NCBI GenBank assembly: GCA_945860915.1
Contig: CAMARR010000006.1
Span: 1-64,000, forward strand
Reading direction: 5' to 3'
DNA from: Candidatus Kuenenia stuttgartensis
Lineage (GTDB): Bacteria; Planctomycetota; GCA-002687715; CAIWVZ01
Length of the DNA stretch: 64,000 nucleotides
In this document: piece after piece, positions 61,058-64,000 of the stretch
Layout of the letters: each line of letters starts with the position of its first letter
How positions within the stretch are numbered: position 1 is the first letter of the stretch
Notes under the pieces: generated by a model
What the model was told of the DNA's origin: nothing
Seen by the model: only the letters and a program-made list of their open reading frames with translations
The model's database searches: none
Program-made: the position numbers and the translations under genes

Positions 61058-62212
61058 CTAGGTAGCGGCGTGCTCGCACCAGGCGCAAATTAGACCCCCA
61101 TCCACCCCCCTAAACCACTCGGGGGGGACGGCCTGAGGCTCCGTGGCGGCGATGCATGCCGGCTCGGCGCAGACCGCTGTTTCCGGCGCCAGCGCGAGCC
61201 CAGCGCTCGCGGCTTCCAGCGCCGGGAAAGCCCCAAGAAGGGTCCCAAGCAACGCCATGCGGACCGGGACACCGCCGGCGGCCTGCCGGAAGTACGCCGC
61301 CCGAGGGTCATCGTCCAGGTTTCGGTTGATTTCGTCGACCCGTGGCAAAGGGTGCAGAACGACTGCCCGTCGGAAGGGCGCCGCCTCGAGGAACACCCGG
61401 TCGATGAGCGGAAGCGCACGAATCTCACCCGCGCCACGTGGGAGCCGCTCCCTTTGAAGTCGAGTCACATAGATCGCATCGACTTGGTCGGCCAGAAGAG
61501 TGAGGGTCGATGGTGTGGCACCCAATCCCGGTGGCAAGAGCAAGGTTCCCCTTAGACGACTACCCACCAAGGCCTCGAGCCCGGCAACCTCGACCTCCCC
61601 CACCCCCGCCCCTGTCCCGCGAACGCCTTCGACGACATACTTGGGCAAGTTCAGTCCAGGCTCCGACAGCGCGAGGACTGATGCGCCAAACCGAACTAAG
61701 GCCCGTGCCAGCGAATGCGTGGTTCGACCGAATCGGAGGTCCCCATAAAGAACGACAAAGAGGCCCTCGAGGTGGCCCTTCTCGCGGCGCAGGGTGAATA
61801 AATCAACGAGGGTCTGCGTGGGATGTTCGTGTCCCCCGTCGCCTGCGTTGATGACTGGGCCTGTGGAAAGCCTCGCAGCGAGTCGTGCCGCACCTGCGTG
61901 AGGATGGCGCAGGACGATGGCGTCCGAGTATGCGCTCACCATGCGTATGCTGTCCGCGAGAGTCTCGCCCTTCGAGGCCGACGATGTCTTTGCGTCGGAC
62001 GAGGTAATGACCCGTCCACCCAACCTCAACATGGCGGCTTCAAATGACAAGCGGGTCCGTGTGGAAGGTTCGAGGAAGAGCGTCGCAAGCAGAGCCCCAT
62101 CTAAGACATGGGCGTACGACCGCATGTCCGAGGAAATTTGATCCGCGAGTGCAAGCAACTGCATGATGTCGCGATCCGACAGATCACCGATAGCGACGAG
62201 ATCACGCTTCAT
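61058..62212 (-). CDS. pyrB: Aspartate carbamoyltransferase catalytic chain fused to a PyrI-type zinc domain
   Basis: 384 residues from ATG 62212, overlapping the stop of the GTPase gene by 4 nt; the catalytic chain covers about 1-325 with FLEPSTRTRLSFE, GDGGHEHPTQTLVDLFTL, YGDLRFGRTTHSL and HPLPRVDEINRNLDDDPRAA. It joins carbamoyl phosphate to aspartate (pyrimidine synthesis). The last ~40 residues are CX4C-X22-CX2C (CAEPAC ... CAWCE), the exact spacing of the PyrI zinc site, but the PyrI nucleotide-binding domain is missing. Ordinary PyrB is about 310 residues. Confidence 0.93.
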   Translation of the reverse strand: MKRDLVAIGDLSDRDIMQLLALADQISSDMRSYAHVLDGALLATLFLEPSTRTRLSFEAAMLRLGGRVITSSDAKTSSASKGETLADSIRMVSAYSDAIVLRHPHAGAARLAARLSTGPVINAGDGGHEHPTQTLVDLFTLRREKGHLEGLFVVLYGDLRFGRTTHSLARALVRFGASVLALSEPGLNLPKYVVEGVRGTGAGVGEVEVAGLEALVGSRLRGTLLLPPGLGATPSTLTLLADQVDAIYVTRLQRERLPRGAGEIRALPLIDRVFLEAAPFRRAVVLHPLPRVDEINRNLDDDPRAAYFRQAAGGVPVRMALLGTLLGAFPALEAASAGLALAPETAVCAEPACIAATEPQAVPPEWFRGVDGGLICAWCEHAAT

Positions 62213-63399
62213 GATTCCCCCAACATGACTTGCTCGAGCGCGATCACCGCCCGCTTCCAATCGCTAACGCTGATCGCGGAATAGGCTGTGTCAATTCCAT
62301 CGCATTGTCGAGGTGTAAATGGGATCGGCTGATCGGTCGAACACGGCAAGCCGAATGGCGAAATTGCCACAATGCGCGCGATGAGTCGCTGAAGTGATGC
62401 CGGGTCACCGTGCGACGTCAGGACAGGATCCATCCCCGCCTTTCTGATCTCGGTCAACAGCCCAGGCGTCGTCTGCATATCGGCCTTTGTGACGACAGCA
62501 ACCACGGGCCTGCCCTTGATGGACTGCAGTGTTTCGTGTTGTTCTGCGATCGGTCTGCACCCATCGAAGACCGCGATGAGGATATCGGCCTCATTGACGG
62601 CGCGCCGCATGAGAGCGACGCCTTCACGTTCAACGGGGTCGCAGGACTCGTGGATCCCCGCTCCATCCCAGACGTCCAAGGCCACGTCGCCCAATGTAAC
62701 GATGCTCTGTAATCGATCACGGGTCGTTCCTGCCATCGGCGAAACGAGAGCGCGGTCGGCCCCGCACATGGCATTGAAAAGAGTCGACTTCCCGGCATTC
62801 GGGATTCCGATCAACGCCACGATAGGAGGAGTTACGCAAGCGATGCCGAAAGGCGCCCGACGAGTGAGGGATTCGAGTCGAGCCATCGCCGCCACCGCAT
62901 GTGGGGTGTCGACGTCCTTGCCGATCGCATCGCGAATGGACCGAAGTTCGAAAGCCAGTCTGTCTGACATCGCAGAGAGGGCGAGGGCTACCTGTACGGG
63001 TGACCGAGCGGCAACCAGGAGTGCGTGGGCCTCAAGATAAATGGCAGGTCCCATAGAATTCCGGGGCGGAGAAACGAGACCCCGATCGACAGGAAGCGGG
63101 TCTGCGCCAAGTTTCTCGAAGAGTCGGCTGAGTCGGCCGCCAACCCATGGTCCGCCATGCACCGAGATATCGGCTCGAGTAAGCGTCACGCCCTCATGGA
63201 CCCGCACCACGGCCTCATCGAAGACCTCCGTGCCATCGCACACGTCGCCAAACGCTAAGTCGGCTACTCGGGGTACTTTGTTGTGACGTGCACGAAAAAT
63301 AACATCCAACACGTCCTGCACACCTTCGCCGTCAATGCGAAAGACTGCAAGTCCCCCTTCACCAGGTGGCGTGAGACGTCCTGCAGAAAATGGTTGCAA
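62209..63399 (-). CDS. MnmE/TrmE-like GTPase, shortened and lacking the C-terminal Cys motif
   Basis: 396 residues from a TTG that directly follows the coaX TAA. N-terminal TrmE-type folate domain (TPPGEGGLAVFRIDG, then VTLTRADISVHGGPWVGG), a helical middle, and a G domain with G1 IGIPNAGKSTLFN, G2 MAGTTRDR, G3 as DGAG rather than DTAG, and G4 TKAD. The C-terminal CxGK motif that acts in tRNA wobble-uridine modification is absent. It is therefore either a paralogue with another role or a degenerate MnmE. Confidence 0.85.
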   Translation of the reverse strand: MQPFSAGRLTPPGEGGLAVFRIDGEGVQDVLDVIFRARHNKVPRVADLAFGDVCDGTEVFDEAVVRVHEGVTLTRADISVHGGPWVGGRLSRLFEKLGADPLPVDRGLVSPPRNSMGPAIYLEAHALLVAARSPVQVALALSAMSDRLAFELRSIRDAIGKDVDTPHAVAAMARLESLTRRAPFGIACVTPPIVALIGIPNAGKSTLFNAMCGADRALVSPMAGTTRDRLQSIVTLGDVALDVWDGAGIHESCDPVEREGVALMRRAVNEADILIAVFDGCRPIAEQHETLQSIKGRPVVAVVTKADMQTTPGLLTEIRKAGMDPVLTSHGDPASLQRLIARIVAISPFGLPCSTDQPIPFTPRQCDGIDTAYSAISVSDWKRAVIALEQVMLGES

Positions 63400-64000
63400 T
63401 TAAGTGATCAGGCCGGCGAACGCGGCGATGCCCTCAAGCACGAGGTCATCGGCGCGGTTCATTTCGACCTCGGGAACATAGCGCGCAACGAGTGCGGCGT
63501 CACCTCCCGTGACGAAGACCTGCGCATCCCGCCCAGCCGTCTTGCGAGCTTGCCGCAGCAAGACTTCGAGCATACCGGTGGCGGCAGCAGCAAGTCCCAG
63601 CTCAAGGCAGTGCTTGGTCGTGGTTCCGGGGTAGTCCGACAGTGTTTCTCGGATGCCGACTTTCGGCAGACCAGGGGCCAGTTGGGCGAGCCCTGCCGCG
63701 AGTGCGCGAAATCCGGGCGCGATCGCTCCTCCGACGAAGCGACCGTCAGCAGCCGCGACGTCGACAGTCAACGCGGTTCCCGCGTCGACCACAATGCATG
63801 CCATTCGACAACGACGCCATGCGGCGTGAATAGCCGCGAGACGATCTCCGCCCGGGTGCTCTCCGAGTGGATAAGGGTGGCCAACTGGGATGGCCCGATC
63901 GTCGCCCCATACGATGATGGGGCCAAACCCCACTTTGCTCAATTCGGGCAAAATCTCAGAGCTGAATCTAGGATTCACACTGACGACATGCAGCGGCAAC
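63400..64000 (-). CDS. coaX: Type III pantothenate kinase, partial (5' end outside window)
   Basis: The visible 200 residues contain PLGEHPGGDRLAAIHAAW (pantothenate site), CIVVDAGTALTVDV (phosphate-binding), GGAIAPGFRALAAGLAQLAP, GVRETLSD-like GIRETLSDYPGTTT, and FVTGGDAALVA, as in CoaX of the ASKHA fold. The N-terminal DxGNT motif lies beyond the window edge; family length is about 250. It phosphorylates pantothenate in CoA synthesis. First of coaX, GTPase, pyrB in an apparent operon. Confidence 0.92.
   Translation of the reverse strand, partial: LPLHVVSVNPRFSSEILPELSKVGFGPIIVWGDDRAIPVGHPYPLGEHPGGDRLAAIHAAWRRCRMACIVVDAGTALTVDVAAADGRFVGGAIAPGFRALAAGLAQLAPGLPKVGIRETLSDYPGTTTKHCLELGLAAAATGMLEVLLRQARKTAGRDAQVFVTGGDAALVARYVPEVEMNRADDLVLEGIAAFAGLIT

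Overview
The window (about 60% G+C, dense with genes) looks like chromosome from a diderm, heterotrophic bacterium. Evidence for an outer membrane is several lipobox lipoproteins, an OmpA-type lipoprotein and type IV pilus parts. A Planctomycetota-like lineage is my best guess: Hanks-type kinase, Cys-type sulfatase plus formylglycine-enzyme-like protein, TlpA redoxins with long helical N-termini, microcompartment genes, and large secreted proteins without recognisable domains. This is inferred from gene content only; no 16S or other phylogenetic marker was analysed.

Layout. 1-8.3 kb: a GT4 glycosyltransferase, a secreted protein, and a minus-strand operon (Ser/Thr kinase, TPR metallopeptidase, membrane-anchored protein, arfB) divergent from a single-ring Clp-type AAA+ ATPase. 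8.3-17.6 kb: lipoprotein, DUF1858 protein and recG, a formylglycine-enzyme-like protein, XRE-cupin regulator, ECF sigma/anti-sigma pair, rhodanese and small proteins. 17.6-21.9 kb: a very compact bacterial microcompartment operon (acylating aldehyde dehydrogenase, BMC-H, two BMC-T, and a BMC-P carrying a ~220-residue Arg/Asp/Glu/Pro tail), with its own promoter behind prfB-purH. 24.7-31.8 kb: methyltransferase, EIIA, esterase, then an acyl-CoA operon (PaaK-like ligase, acyl-CoA dehydrogenase, crotonase, SDR) behind a Nif3 protein. 31.9-34.2 kb: two tandem exported TlpA-like redoxins, each with an in-frame UGA exactly at the first Cys of the CxxC motif, read here as selenocysteine. 34.3-39.6 kb: pentapeptide protein, KANL3-like hydrolase coupled to kbl, divergent SDR threonine dehydrogenase, sulfatase. 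39.7-44.2 kb: tRNA-Glu(CUC), gltX, tRNA-Cys(GCA), DUF3108 lipoprotein, ETF-ubiquinone oxidoreductase. 44.6-50.6 kb: cysteine desulfurase-like protein, HEAT-repeat protein, polytopic membrane protein, tatD. 50.6-58 kb: a pilus module (prepilin, TPR, PilC, PilB, PilT, prepilin peptidase) with an OmpA lipoprotein. 58.3 kb to the end: large lipoprotein, an aspartate carbamoyltransferase carrying a PyrI-type zinc domain, an MnmE-like GTPase without the catalytic Cys, and partial coaX.

How the parts fit. The acyl-CoA dehydrogenase operon would pass electrons through ETF to the ETF-QO encoded at 42.5 kb. Kbl and the SDR threonine dehydrogenase turn threonine into glycine and acetyl-CoA. The microcompartment would confine an aldehyde and convert it to acyl-CoA; its aldehyde-generating enzyme is not in the window.

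A recurring signal is a TAnnnT hexamer ending 5-9 nt before the start codon of many operon-first genes. This is the geometry of leaderless transcripts, with transcription starting at or next to the start codon. It guided several start choices.
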